A stretch of 55,079 nucleotides of DNA, taken from positions 1 to 55,079 of the forward strand of contig NZ_JAAFZA010000049.1 in NCBI RefSeq assembly GCF_015356865.1, given 5' to 3'. The translations under genes and the position numbers were made by a program. This DNA is from Catenulispora pinisilvae. GTDB lineage: Bacteria; Actinomycetota; Actinomycetes; Streptomycetales; Catenulisporaceae. Below are positions 1 to 8,039 of the stretch, piece by piece. The stretch's first letter is position 1. The number at the start of each line of letters is the position of its first letter. Under the pieces are notes generated by a model that saw only the letters and a list, made by a program, of their open reading frames with translations, ran no database searches and was not told the origin of the DNA.

Positions 1-135
1 CGCGCCCCCGTCGAGCACGGCTTCGCCGCGCTCAAGAACTGGCGCATCCTCACCCGACTCCGGCTCAACCAGGCACGGGCCACGAACCTGCTGCGCGCCC
101 TGCTCGTCCTGACCAACCTCGAAGTCAACCGCTGA
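1..135 (+). CDS. IS5-like transposase, C-terminal end only
   Basis: The reading frame is open from the first base to a TGA at 133-135. It ends in VEHGFAALKNW followed by an Arg/Leu-rich helix and a Leu-rich tail, which is the usual C-terminus of IS5-group DDE transposases: the catalytic Glu region, then a basic helix. Only 44 residues lie in the window, so it cannot be judged whether the element is intact. No inverted repeat was recognised just downstream. Confidence 0.75.
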   Translation, partial: RAPVEHGFAALKNWRILTRLRLNQARATNLLRALLVLTNLEVNR

Positions 136-289
136 CCGCGGCAGACGATCTAGACCGCAGACACCCGCCTACGAACAGGATGAGCACCCCGCAAACCCGA
201 TCACACCAGTACCCTGACCAGCGACGTCATGTTGGCATTCGCTCATTTCCGTAGCGCCGACCCGGCTCAAGCACCGCACTGCCGCCCAA

Positions 290-643
290 TTGGTCGACTT
301 CCTGACTGACACCCCGGAATCCGACTTGTGGCCCGGAACCCTGTCCCTACTCGACGAGGCCACAGAACCATTCTGCGTCCTGGACCCAGACGTCGAACAG
401 GCCTACAGCGCATTCGCCACCGCCCGGCATGCCTACGCCGCCTCCGAACGCGACACCCCACACGGCACCGACGCCCGGGACCGGGTCGTGGAGGCCGCGC
501 GCATCCTCGGCGATGCGCTCCAACCGCTCGGCGACGTCCGCATCACCCGGTGCGCCCGCCTACTCGTCAGCGGAGAGGAGTGCGAACTCCCGCTGGACGG
601 ACAGGGCGAATGTGGGTCCTCCCGCCACACCGAACACGCCTGA
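290..643 (+). CDS. Hypothetical protein, possibly 5'-truncated
   Basis: This is an unknown protein of about 117 residues. The frame has strongly GC-rich third positions, so it looks genuinely coding. It is open from 218, but there is no ATG or GTG before the TTG at 290 and no clear ribosome binding site, so the 5' end may have been lost when the IS5-like element upstream inserted. The protein is acidic and Ala-rich, mostly helical in appearance, and carries three cysteines in its last quarter (CARLLVSGEEC and GECG). No known domain was recognised. It lies in the same direction as the tandem-HTH gene 273 bases downstream. Confidence 0.45.
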   Translation: MVDFLTDTPESDLWPGTLSLLDEATEPFCVLDPDVEQAYSAFATARHAYAASERDTPHGTDARDRVVEAARILGDALQPLGDVRITRCARLLVSGEECELPLDGQGECGSSRHTEHA

Positions 644-916
644 GTGCGACGCAGCACCCCGCCCGGGCCCCTGCGGCGGGCTGCCGCGCACCACACCGAC
701 CGCATCCGCCATTCCGTGGCGCGACGCGCAGGCCCGCCTGGACTGGGGCGTCACAGGATTCGCCGCCACACCCGGGCATCACAGACCATGGACAGTAAAC
801 CAGCAGGTGGAAGCGGCGCTTCGGAAGGGCAGTCGAGCCTCCCACTCTGTGTCGACGCCTTTTCGTACGATGCGTCCTTTATGGGGGCTGACAGTGCTGT
901 CCACGGGAGCGTTGCC

Positions 917-2125
917 ATGGCGAATGAGACCGGAACCGGTCGGCCCGGTGCCGAGGGCGGTTTCCATCCGATTCCGGTACGGCAGCGGAAGTCCGGCCCG
1001 GATCCGGCGACGGTGCTGGACATGTACGTGGAACAGCAGCGGACGCTGAAACAGATCTGCACCGGGCTCCACACCAGCTACGAGCCTGTCATCGAGGTGC
1101 TCAACAATGCCGGGGTGTCGATTCGCAGCAACCGGCGCCGGCGCCCGGTGTCCGAAGCCGAACTGCGGCGCCTCTACCTGGAGGAGAAGGTGTCGGTACG
1201 CGCGCTTTCCAAAAGGTGGCAGGTTTCAACAGGCACGGTCGACCGGTGGCTCGCCGCGGCCGGGGCAATCACGCCGCCGGACGGCCTGGACACGGCCAAA
1301 CTGCGCCGGCTGTACGACGCGGGACTGCCGGTCCGGGAGATCGCCCGGCGGCTGGGATGCCCCGTCACCGCGCTGGACGCGGCCCTGACCCACGCCGGGA
1401 TCCCCCGGCGCCCGACCTCTGCCGTCCGATCGGACCGCGAACACGACGCCACGATCACCGACGCAATACTGCGGCAGGTATACGTCGGGGACGGGCTCAC
1501 CCTAAAGGACGCCGCCGCAAAGCTCGGGGTGTCCAGGCGCTATCTCGGTGAGCGTCTGGAGAAGGCGGGACTGGTCAAACGCCTGGGAGCGTTCACCGCC
1601 AAGACCCCGTACAGCCACGCCGAGCTGCGCCAGCGGGCGACGGAGCTGTACAAGAACGGGGCCAGCATGCTCGCGGTCGCCGAGGCTTTGGGCGTGGAGA
1701 TCGCCACGGTCCGCAAGGCGCTGCACGAGGCGGGCGTCCCCACCAGGCGCCGAGGCTTCCCGCACACCACCGAGGACGCCCCGCGCCGGTCGCTGATCGA
1801 CGACCTCTACGCCGACCCGGCGATCATCGGATGCCTGAACCGCCACGGCGTGCTGATCCCCGCCGACGGACAGTGGACCCCGGCGGGGCCGACCCAGTCC
1901 TTGGCCCCGCTGCCCCTGTCGGCCGAGCTGATGCGCGAGCTGTACCAGGTGATCGGCCTGGCCACGCTCCACATCACGATGCTGTGCGGAGTCGGCATCG
2001 GAACAGTCCGCAAAGCTCTATCCAACGCCGGCATCACCCTGCGCCCCCGATCCGAGACATCCCCCTGGCTAGCCAAGACCCACGACCTGGGCTCCACCAG
2101 TACAACGAGACGGCAGCGCGGCTGA
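917..2125 (+). CDS. Protein of tandem helix-turn-helix modules
   Basis: The protein has about 402 residues. The ATG at 917 is chosen because GGGAG lies 8 bases upstream; the frame is open further 5' but that part has poor coding character. The body is a chain of about 40-residue modules at residues 30-70, 79-119, 125-165, 181-221, 233-277 and 334-376, with a half-decayed one near 291-316. Each has the form L-x-x-x-Y...(L/I)-x-x-(L/I)-x-V...T-V-x-x-x-L-x-x-AG-(V/I), a homeodomain/resolvase-like HTH followed by a repeated AG(V/I) turn. No catalytic, ligand-binding or membrane segment is visible. It probably binds DNA or acts as an architectural factor. It precedes the restriction operon by 198 bases on the same strand, so a role in controlling that island is possible but unproven. 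Confidence 0.75.
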   Translation: MANETGTGRPGAEGGFHPIPVRQRKSGPDPATVLDMYVEQQRTLKQICTGLHTSYEPVIEVLNNAGVSIRSNRRRRPVSEAELRRLYLEEKVSVRALSKRWQVSTGTVDRWLAAAGAITPPDGLDTAKLRRLYDAGLPVREIARRLGCPVTALDAALTHAGIPRRPTSAVRSDREHDATITDAILRQVYVGDGLTLKDAAAKLGVSRRYLGERLEKAGLVKRLGAFTAKTPYSHAELRQRATELYKNGASMLAVAEALGVEIATVRKALHEAGVPTRRRGFPHTTEDAPRRSLIDDLYADPAIIGCLNRHGVLIPADGQWTPAGPTQSLAPLPLSAELMRELYQVIGLATLHITMLCGVGIGTVRKALSNAGITLRPRSETSPWLAKTHDLGSTSTTRRQRG

Positions 2126-2322
2126 GTCACATCTCGGCGCTGACAATCGCCGATATTCAATGACCGGCACAGCCAGCCCCAGGTTTCCCAGTGTTAGGTG
2201 CGCGCCCACCGTGAGAATGAGTACGGCTCAGCCTGATGACGACGTGGACGCAGAGAGCAGGGCGACGCCTCGTTCCGATCGAGGGTGGGGATGGATAGCC
2301 TGTCGTCGGAGAGGAGGTCGGC

Positions 2323-3579
2323 ATGCTGTTGAGGTTCAGAGTCGCAAATACGCGATCGTTTCGTGATGAGCAGGAGTTGTCGTTCGTCGCGGATCCGCAA
2401 GCTGCTCCTTCCGTCGCGCAGGTCGTTGAGCTCTCATCCGGAACGGCCCTCATGGTTCATCCGGTAATCGGCGTATTCGGCGCAAATGCTTCCGGGAAGT
2501 CGAACTTGCTGGCCGCACTCTCTGACATGCGTAGGGCCGTTCTGGATTCGTATGCGCTGTGGCCGACCTACGCGGGAGTGCCCCGCGATCCATTCAAACT
2601 GGAAGCGAAGCACAAGGCAGAGACCTCGTTCGCCGAAGTGGATTTCGTCGTGGACGCCGTCCGCTACACCTACGGCTACGAGTTGGCTGACGACCATGTC
2701 GCCGGCGAGTGGCTCCACGCCTACCCCGCCGGGCGCAAGCAGGTTTGGTTCGACCGGGACGCCACTCGTGAACGAAAGTTCGACTTCAAGGGTAACCGGC
2801 TAGGGCCACGTTCAGTGACGGATGCGCTGGCTCGTCGAACTCGCCGCGATGCGCTGTTCCTCACCGTGGCATACACCGACAACCACCCCCAGCTCAGCCC
2901 GTTCTACGCGTGGTTCCGCGACAACCTGTGGATGATCGATCCGGAAGTGGACCGCGCCGATCGGGAAGCCTTCACTGAGCGCGAGTTGAAGGGGGCTCGC
3001 GGTGAGCGTATCCGGGAGCTCCTGGCGGTGGCGGATCTCGGGATCAGCGACGTACTGACGGAGGTTGATGAAGGCGGTCGTACGACCATCCGGCTCCTCC
3101 ATCGCGGCGCGGACGGAAACATTCCGTTCGACTGGTCACAGGAATCCTTCGGGACACGATCGTGGTTCGCGCTGTTAGGGCCGATCCTGCTGGCCCTGGA
3201 CAGCGGCGCCGTTGTGATGGTCGACGAATTGGATTCGTCTCTGCACCCCGGGTTCGCTGCGGAGATCGTTCGACTGTTCACGGACCCCGAGGTCAACACC
3301 ACAGGCGCCCAGCTGCTGTTCACCTCGCATGACGCCACCTTGCTGGGCGATCGGGACACTCATCGGCTGCTGGGACCGGATCAGGTGTGGCTCACGGTGA
3401 AGGACCGGGAGGGGGCTACAGAGTTGTATCCGCTCAGCGACGCCGACCCGGGCCCGAACGAAGACCTTGAGCGGTCCTACCTGCTCGGACGATTCGGCGG
3501 TGTTCCGCGCATCAGTCAGGGTCAGGTGGGTCGGCGCCTTCGAGCAAGTAAGGCCGAAGGCCTGCGGAAGCGTGCCTGA
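2323..3579 (+). CDS. rloA: RloA-like AAA ATPase (ABC/OLD-type)
   Basis: The predicted ATPase has 418 residues and starts at an ATG preceded by GAGGAGG at 2311-2317. It begins LLRFRVANTRSF, typical of AAA_15/AAA_21 proteins. Walker A is GANASGKS at residues 53-60. Walker B lies near residue 300 (VVMVDELDSSLHP) and is followed by the LLFTSHD switch-histidine motif, as in SMC/ABC-type and OLD-family ATPases. There is no nuclease domain in this chain; the next gene, which overlaps it by one base (TGATG), is the RloB partner. RloA and RloB were named restriction-linked ORFs because they sit inside type I restriction loci, exactly as here. The pair is presumed to be an accessory defence module using ATP hydrolysis to control the partner; the mechanism is not established. 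Confidence 0.88.
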   Translation: MLLRFRVANTRSFRDEQELSFVADPQAAPSVAQVVELSSGTALMVHPVIGVFGANASGKSNLLAALSDMRRAVLDSYALWPTYAGVPRDPFKLEAKHKAETSFAEVDFVVDAVRYTYGYELADDHVAGEWLHAYPAGRKQVWFDRDATRERKFDFKGNRLGPRSVTDALARRTRRDALFLTVAYTDNHPQLSPFYAWFRDNLWMIDPEVDRADREAFTERELKGARGERIRELLAVADLGISDVLTEVDEGGRTTIRLLHRGADGNIPFDWSQESFGTRSWFALLGPILLALDSGAVVMVDELDSSLHPGFAAEIVRLFTDPEVNTTGAQLLFTSHDATLLGDRDTHRLLGPDQVWLTVKDREGATELYPLSDADPGPNEDLERSYLLGRFGGVPRISQGQVGRRLRASKAEGLRKRA

Positions 3580-4277
3580 TGGGGCGTCAAAGGGGGAAGG
3601 AGACGCCTGGGCGTCAGGCAGGAAAGCCCCGGCGCAAGCGTGACGTGTGGTTCTTCACCGAGGGCACGTTGACCGAACCGATGTACCTCGACTTCCTGAA
3701 GACCGTCGAAGGGTTCAAGGACTCCCAATACGTCATACAGATCCACGACGACCACCGCAAAGAAAGCGGTCGTGGGCCGGCTCGCAACAGCAACCGGCAT
3801 CCGCGAGATCTCGTTGACGCCGCGATCGCTCTGAAGGCACGCCTGAACAAGGACGAAGAACGCGCCGGTATCAACAAGGACATGCGCTCCATCGTCTGGT
3901 GTGTGTTCGACGACGACGGCAGGCACGACACCGACGCCAACGTTCGGCGTGCGCTGCGGGCCGACATCAAGGTGGCGTTTTCGCACCCCTGCTTCGAGCT
4001 GTGGCGGCTCCTGCACTACCAGGAGTACAGCTCCACGTTCGGCGGGGTATGCGGCGATGCGACCGACCGGGTCAGGAGGCGCGCCCAGGCTGAGGGACAT
4101 CCCTTCAGCGACCCGAAGTACCTGCATCCCGAGCAGGTCATCGGCAGGTTCAAGGTGGCGAAGGAGCGAGCTCAACGCTTGGCTGCGCAGCACGGCGACC
4201 ACGTTCCGCACGGCCGGCGTGATCCCTACACGAACGTGTGGGATCTGGTGGAGCAACTCGGGATCACCGCGTACTGA
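3579..4277 (+). CDS. rloB: RloB family protein, putative TOPRIM-like partner of RloA
   Basis: This 232-residue protein is translationally coupled to rloA by a TGATG overlap. After a basic N-terminus, residues 23-40 read VWFFTEGTLTEPMYLDFL, with the conserved Glu at 28. FDDDGRHD follows near 110-117 and SHPCFELWRLLHY near 135-147, the three signatures of the RloB family. A glutamate at the end of one strand and a D-x-D after a later strand is the metal-binding layout of TOPRIM nucleases, so RloB could be the catalytic half of an OLD-like split system; this is inference from the motif. It ends 52 bases before hsdM, with no obvious terminator between. Confidence 0.85.
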   Translation: MGRQRGKETPGRQAGKPRRKRDVWFFTEGTLTEPMYLDFLKTVEGFKDSQYVIQIHDDHRKESGRGPARNSNRHPRDLVDAAIALKARLNKDEERAGINKDMRSIVWCVFDDDGRHDTDANVRRALRADIKVAFSHPCFELWRLLHYQEYSSTFGGVCGDATDRVRRRAQAEGHPFSDPKYLHPEQVIGRFKVAKERAQRLAAQHGDHVPHGRRDPYTNVWDLVEQLGITAY

Positions 4278-4329
4278 ATAGACTGTGCAGGTTGAACGGC
4301 CGTATCGATCGAGGTAGGAGCGCACCCCT

Positions 4330-6804
4330 GTGGCGAAGATGACGTTGCCCCAACTGGAACGTCACCTGTGGGCCGCAGCCGACATCTTGCGCGGCAACGT
4401 GGACGCTGCTGTCTACAAAGACGTGATCTTCGGGCTGCTGTTCCTCAAGCGCGCCAACGACCAGTTCGACGTGGCGGTCGAGGCACGCAAGGTCCAATAT
4501 CTGGCCGAGGGGCTGAACGAGCAAGAGATCGAGGGTCTGCTGACCGAACGGCTCGGTTTCCCCAAGTATGTCGCGTTCGTCCCGCCCGAGGCGCGATGGG
4601 CAGGACTCCGGGCTAAGCGGGTGAAACTGGCCGACGAGCTCAACAAGGCGGTGCGAGCGCTTGCGACAAACAATCCCCGCCTGACCGGCGCTTTCAACTA
4701 CGTCGACTTCCACCGGGGCGCCAACGACGACAAGCTCCACCGGCTCGTCCTCCTGTTCGACCGGATCCGCCTACGCAACGAGGACTTCGAGTCCCCCGAC
4801 CTGCTCGGCGCGGCATACGAGTACCTCATCAAGAAGTTCGCCGACGAGGGCGGCGGCAAGGGCGGCGAGTTCTACACGCCGCGCTCGGTGACCCGCATGA
4901 TGGTCGAGATCGCACGGCCCCGCGAGGGCCACCGCATCTTCGACCCTTGTGTCGGCTCGGGCGGCATGCTCATCCACGCCAAGGAGTACGTGGAGGAGCA
5001 CGGCGGGAATCCCGAAGGCCTGCTGCTTGCCGGGCAGGACGCCAACCCCGGCTCCTGGGCCATGGCGACAATGAACCTCGTCCTGCATGGGGTAGACCGA
5101 TTCGACCTGCGGATCGGTGACACGCTGGCCGATCCCAAGCACCTGGCCGGCGGTCGGCTGGCGAAGTTCGACATCGTCCTGTCCAACCCGCCGTTCTCGC
5201 AGGACTACGTCATGGACGACCTCCAGTTCTGGGAGCAGAAGGAGTTCGGGACCGCTCCAGAGAAGGACAAGGCGGACTTGATGTTCCTCCAGCACATGCT
5301 GGCCGTACTCGACCGTGGCGGCATGGTGGTCACAGTCATGCCGCTCGGCGTGTTGTTCCGTGGACGCGAGGAAGTCAAGATCCGCACGAAGTTGCTGGAC
5401 GCCGACCGCCTCGAAGCCGTGATCGGCCTGCCTTCGAACGTCTTCTACGGCACCGGGATCCCGGCCTGCGTCATAGTGCTTCGCGCCGAGGATGCGCGAG
5501 CCGACGACGAGAAGCGCCGCGGCAAAGTGCTGTTCATCAACGCCGACGCCGACTACCAAACAGACGGCGTCAAAAACGCCCTGCTACCCGAACACATCAA
5601 CAAGATCGTCTCGACCTACCATGCCTTCGAGAACGTTCCCGGCTACGCGAAGGTCGTCGATCGCGAAACGCTCGCACGTAATAATGACGACCTCAACGTC
5701 CGTCTGTACGCGGACAACACCCCGCCCCCTGAGCCCCACGACATCTCGGCGCATCTGATCGGCGGTGTTCCCCGCTCGGAGGTCGCCGCCCGATCCGCCT
5801 TACTGGATCGCTATGGGCTCGTCGCGACCGATCTGTTCGCGGAACGCGACGCCCACTACCTGGACTTTCGAGACGGCGACGACCGGGTCGACACCGGGGT
5901 TGTAGCCCGGCTTGCCGCCGCACGCGAGCAGATCTTCCGCGACGCGTTCACTCAGTGGTGGCGCGCGGAGGAAGACCGCATTGCCGAGTTGGCGGACAAC
6001 ACATCACCCGACGATCTAACGCCGGACGCACTCGCGGCAGCACGAGTAAAACTCCTCGACCTCCGGGCGCATTTGCTAGGGTCCTTCGCCTCTAGCCTCG
6101 AAGGCAACGGACTGCTCGACACCTACACGCTCGCTGGCACCCTCGCCGGCTGGTGGCAGGACGCGCGGCACGACCTCGCCGCCTTGCCGTTTGGCGGATT
6201 CACGCGCGTCGTCGACAGTTGGAGGGACGCGGTCGATACCGTGATCTCGCCCGAACCGGATCCGAAGACGGGCAAGCCTGAGAAGAAGTCCGCTGCCGAG
6301 CGGCGGCTAGCCTACGACCTTCCGCTGGTCACCGCGCTCATCCCGAAGTTCCGCGCCGAGTTTGCCGAAGCGCTGGAGCACAAGGCTGACCTCGATGCAC
6401 AGTGGAAGGCCGCCAACGGCGGCCTTGAGGACAGCGAGGGGGAAGACGAAGGTGACAGAGACGGCGTGGCCTTGAGCCAGAAGGAGCTTGACGCACTTAA
6501 GAAGGCGCGTACCGCGGCGAACCGACGGATTCGGGTCCTAGAGGACGACTTCTGGCCACGGCTGACTCAGGCCCGGGAGGCACTCGACGCAGACGATGAG
6601 CGGATCCTCGTCCTCGGCATTCTTCGCGGAGCCCTCGCAGCGGCGGCCGACAAGCACGTCGACACCGCACGTCAAGAGCTGATTGACGCGTACGTGAATT
6701 GGGAGTCGAAGTACGCGGTCCCACTGCGCGTCATCCAGCAACGCCGAGAGGAAGCCAACAGCAACCTGGAAGCGATGCTGAAGGAGCTTGGCTTTGTCTG
6801 GTAG
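4330..6804 (+). CDS. hsdM: Type I restriction-modification methyltransferase HsdM, long form
   Basis: This is the N6-adenine methyltransferase subunit of a type I system, transferring a methyl group from S-adenosylmethionine to adenine in the site read by HsdS. It starts at GTG with GTAGGAG about 10 bases upstream. The N-terminal HsdM_N helical domain (residues 1-150) is followed by the SAM-binding motif DPCVGSGGML near 200 and the catalytic NPPF near 287. At 824 residues it is roughly 300 longer than classical HsdM; the extra C-terminal part (from about 520) is charged, helical and coiled-coil-like, including an acidic EDSEGEDEGD stretch. Long HsdM forms are known among actinobacteria. It overlaps hsdS by about 11 bases. 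Confidence 0.95.
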   Translation: MAKMTLPQLERHLWAAADILRGNVDAAVYKDVIFGLLFLKRANDQFDVAVEARKVQYLAEGLNEQEIEGLLTERLGFPKYVAFVPPEARWAGLRAKRVKLADELNKAVRALATNNPRLTGAFNYVDFHRGANDDKLHRLVLLFDRIRLRNEDFESPDLLGAAYEYLIKKFADEGGGKGGEFYTPRSVTRMMVEIARPREGHRIFDPCVGSGGMLIHAKEYVEEHGGNPEGLLLAGQDANPGSWAMATMNLVLHGVDRFDLRIGDTLADPKHLAGGRLAKFDIVLSNPPFSQDYVMDDLQFWEQKEFGTAPEKDKADLMFLQHMLAVLDRGGMVVTVMPLGVLFRGREEVKIRTKLLDADRLEAVIGLPSNVFYGTGIPACVIVLRAEDARADDEKRRGKVLFINADADYQTDGVKNALLPEHINKIVSTYHAFENVPGYAKVVDRETLARNNDDLNVRLYADNTPPPEPHDISAHLIGGVPRSEVAARSALLDRYGLVATDLFAERDAHYLDFRDGDDRVDTGVVARLAAAREQIFRDAFTQWWRAEEDRIAELADNTSPDDLTPDALAAARVKLLDLRAHLLGSFASSLEGNGLLDTYTLAGTLAGWWQDARHDLAALPFGGFTRVVDSWRDAVDTVISPEPDPKTGKPEKKSAAERRLAYDLPLVTALIPKFRAEFAEALEHKADLDAQWKAANGGLEDSEGEDEGDRDGVALSQKELDALKKARTAANRRIRVLEDDFWPRLTQAREALDADDERILVLGILRGALAAAADKHVDTARQELIDAYVNWESKYAVPLRVIQQRREEANSNLEAMLKELGFVW

Positions 6805-8020
6805 GCCCAAGCCAACTTGGATCAGGGTAGGGGACCTTGGAGACGTCCGGATGGGCAAGCAGCTGTCGCCGCTTGCTACAAGTCGTGCCGACCAAAGCCC
6901 GTACCTCCGCGTGGCCAACGTCTTCGAGGACAGAATTGACTACAGCGACGTCAAGTCGATGCACTTCTCGCCAGCGGAGAGGGAGGTCTTAGGGCTCAAG
7001 CCCGGCGACATCCTCCTGAACGAGGGTCAGGGCAGCATCGCGCTCCTGGGGAGCAGCGCGCTGTACGAAGACCCTGGGATGGAGCATTACTTTCAGAACA
7101 CGCTCATCCGGTTCCGCCCTGGGCCCGAGCTCGATGGTGCGTACGCCCAGGAGATCTTCAAGCAATGGCGGCGAACGGGTGAGTTCGCGCGCGTAGCACG
7201 AGGCACGAGCATCGCTCATCTCGGCGCAGATCGCTTCGCTAGCATGCAGTTCCCATGGATTCCGCTTCCCAAGCAACGAGACGTCGTTGCGAGGCTCGAA
7301 GTCTTAGACAGCTCAGCGGCTCTCGCTGCGGCCGAACTTCACAAAACTGAGCAGCTTAGGCAGGCAATCGTCAACTCCCAGGTTGCACGCCTTCCGCACG
7401 ACTCCCGCCTAGCTGACAACTTGCTTGTTGCGCCCCAGAGCGGGTACTCGCCGCGGGAGGTGCCGAGTCGCACGGGCAATTACGTCTTAGGCCTCGGGTG
7501 CCTGACACCGTCGGGTTTTTCTCCCGCACACGTTAAGAATGCTCCGACGAGTATCGCGCAGCGGCCCGAGTTACTGCGTGAGAACGACCTTCTTATTAGT
7601 CGCGCCAATGGCTCACGCGCTCTCGTTGGTCTCGTAGGGCGCTATCGTGACGTCGGGGGCCCTTGTATTTACCCTGACCTCATGATGCGCCTTCGCCTAC
7701 GTAGCAATTTGAATCCGGCCTACGCCGAGGAAGTTCTACGCGCACCCACCGTCCGGGCTCAGATTCTGACTGAGGCGCGAGGGACTTCAGGGATCTTGAA
7801 GATCACGTCCTCGATTGTGTCAAATCTCATGATCCCCGTTCCAACGCCGGAGGTTCAGCAACACGTTGTCGACCTGTTGGGGGCGCCAAGCATGAAGGTT
7901 GCTGCGTTGCGAGCGGAAATCCATCGGCTCGCCGAGCTCAGGAAGGCGCTCCTCGATGTGCTCTTGCCTCACCCCCTGAGCATGCACTCGATCAAGGAAC
8001 CAGCCATAATCGGAGCCTGA
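6794..8020 (+). CDS. hsdS: Type I restriction specificity subunit HsdS
   Basis: This is the DNA-recognition subunit, about 408 residues. Two TTG codons, at 6788 and 6794, are in frame; 6794 is preferred because AAGGAG at 6781-6786 then has a 7-base spacing. Both overlap the end of hsdM, giving translational coupling. The two-fold HsdS plan is visible: target recognition domain 1 (about residues 5-165), a helical spacer (about 165-205), target recognition domain 2 (about 210-365) and a closing helix ending RLAELRKALLDVLLPH. Both halves carry the GDIL/NDLLISR-type motif. The second half uses more A/T-ending codons than its neighbours, consistent with exchange of recognition domains between strains. 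The site cannot be predicted by eye. Confidence 0.93.
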   Translation: MSGRPKPTWIRVGDLGDVRMGKQLSPLATSRADQSPYLRVANVFEDRIDYSDVKSMHFSPAEREVLGLKPGDILLNEGQGSIALLGSSALYEDPGMEHYFQNTLIRFRPGPELDGAYAQEIFKQWRRTGEFARVARGTSIAHLGADRFASMQFPWIPLPKQRDVVARLEVLDSSAALAAAELHKTEQLRQAIVNSQVARLPHDSRLADNLLVAPQSGYSPREVPSRTGNYVLGLGCLTPSGFSPAHVKNAPTSIAQRPELLRENDLLISRANGSRALVGLVGRYRDVGGPCIYPDLMMRLRLRSNLNPAYAEEVLRAPTVRAQILTEARGTSGILKITSSIVSNLMIPVPTPEVQQHVVDLLGAPSMKVAALRAEIHRLAELRKALLDVLLPHPLSMHSIKEPAIIGA

Positions 8021-8039
8021 GTCTCGAGGGGGAGGTGCC

